NCBI GenBank assembly: GCA_007449985.2
Contig: VIIQ02000844.1
Coordinates: 189,001-253,000 of the forward strand
DNA: 64,000 nucleotides
Source of the DNA: Desmodesmus armatus
Lineage: Eukaryota; Chlorophyta; Chlorophyceae; Sphaeropleales; Scenedesmaceae
Reading direction: 5' to 3'
The notes under the pieces are model-generated. The model made no database searches. It was not told the DNA's origin and saw only the letters and a program-made list of their open reading frames with translations. Shown piece by piece: positions 45,363 to 64,000 of this stretch; within the stretch, counting starts at the first letter, position 1; each line of letters opens with the position of its first letter. Both the position numbers and the translations under genes were made by a program.

Positions 45363-64000
<18,638 letters not shown>

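Overview
The window looks like nuclear DNA of a green alga, most likely a chlamydomonadalean. Genes are split by many short GT-AG introns and encode long Gln, Ala and Ser runs. The Chlamydomonas-type poly(A) signal TGTAA lies behind gene ends, TTTAGGG telomere-like blocks occur internally, and non-LTR retrotransposons fill the space between genes. The organism is inferred from these features only.

Layout. (1) 12-5553 (+): 3' part of a GT69/CAP59-like glycosyltransferase gene, with tandem copies of exon ends lying in its introns. (2) 5.7-13.1 kb: gene-poor DNA with a LINE fragment, a 39-bp minisatellite, a PHD-finger exon, a decayed Ty3/gypsy integrase, telomere-like blocks and a foldback element. 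(3) 13.2-22.2 kb (+): a 13-exon Cys-rich surface-type gene in which a duplicated ~200-residue domain alternates with GCC2/GCC3-like modules; a LINE (called LINE-C here) sits in one intron. (4) 22.3-24.7 kb: spacer with a LINE-C 3' fragment. (5) 24.99-33.57 kb (-): a signal-peptide, multi-pass membrane protein gene split by a nearly intact two-ORF LINE (LINE-A). (6) 33.6-40.9 kb (-): a second two-ORF LINE (LINE-B), itself interrupted by a LINE-A 3' fragment, and ending 23 bp upstream of the start codon of the membrane-protein gene. (7) 40.9-44.8 kb: a pile of LINE-B-type 3' ends, a tRNA-like sequence and a 5'-truncated LINE-A copy. (8) 45.4-64.0 kb (-): most of a SWR1/PIE1-type Swi2/Snf2 chromatin-remodelling ATPase. 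I could place 20 exons, and the splice phases agree across the helicase core.

The main unusual signal is what I call exon echoes. At 13 of the 20 placed PIE1 exons, and at every splice junction of the glycosyltransferase visible here, the neighbouring intron holds one to seven diverged tandem copies of a segment that straddles the exon-intron boundary. Many copies still carry a usable-looking splice site. This suggests that introns in this genome grow, and perhaps arise, by tandem duplication across splice junctions. Smaller leads are termination-reinitiation spacing between ORF1 and ORF2 in two LINE families, a Tudor-like domain in a LINE ORF1, a covarying stem-loop in LINE 3' ends, and two long foldback hairpins. 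Many reading-frame breaks, several in otherwise well-conserved exons, fall in homopolymers. They may be assembly indels rather than biology.
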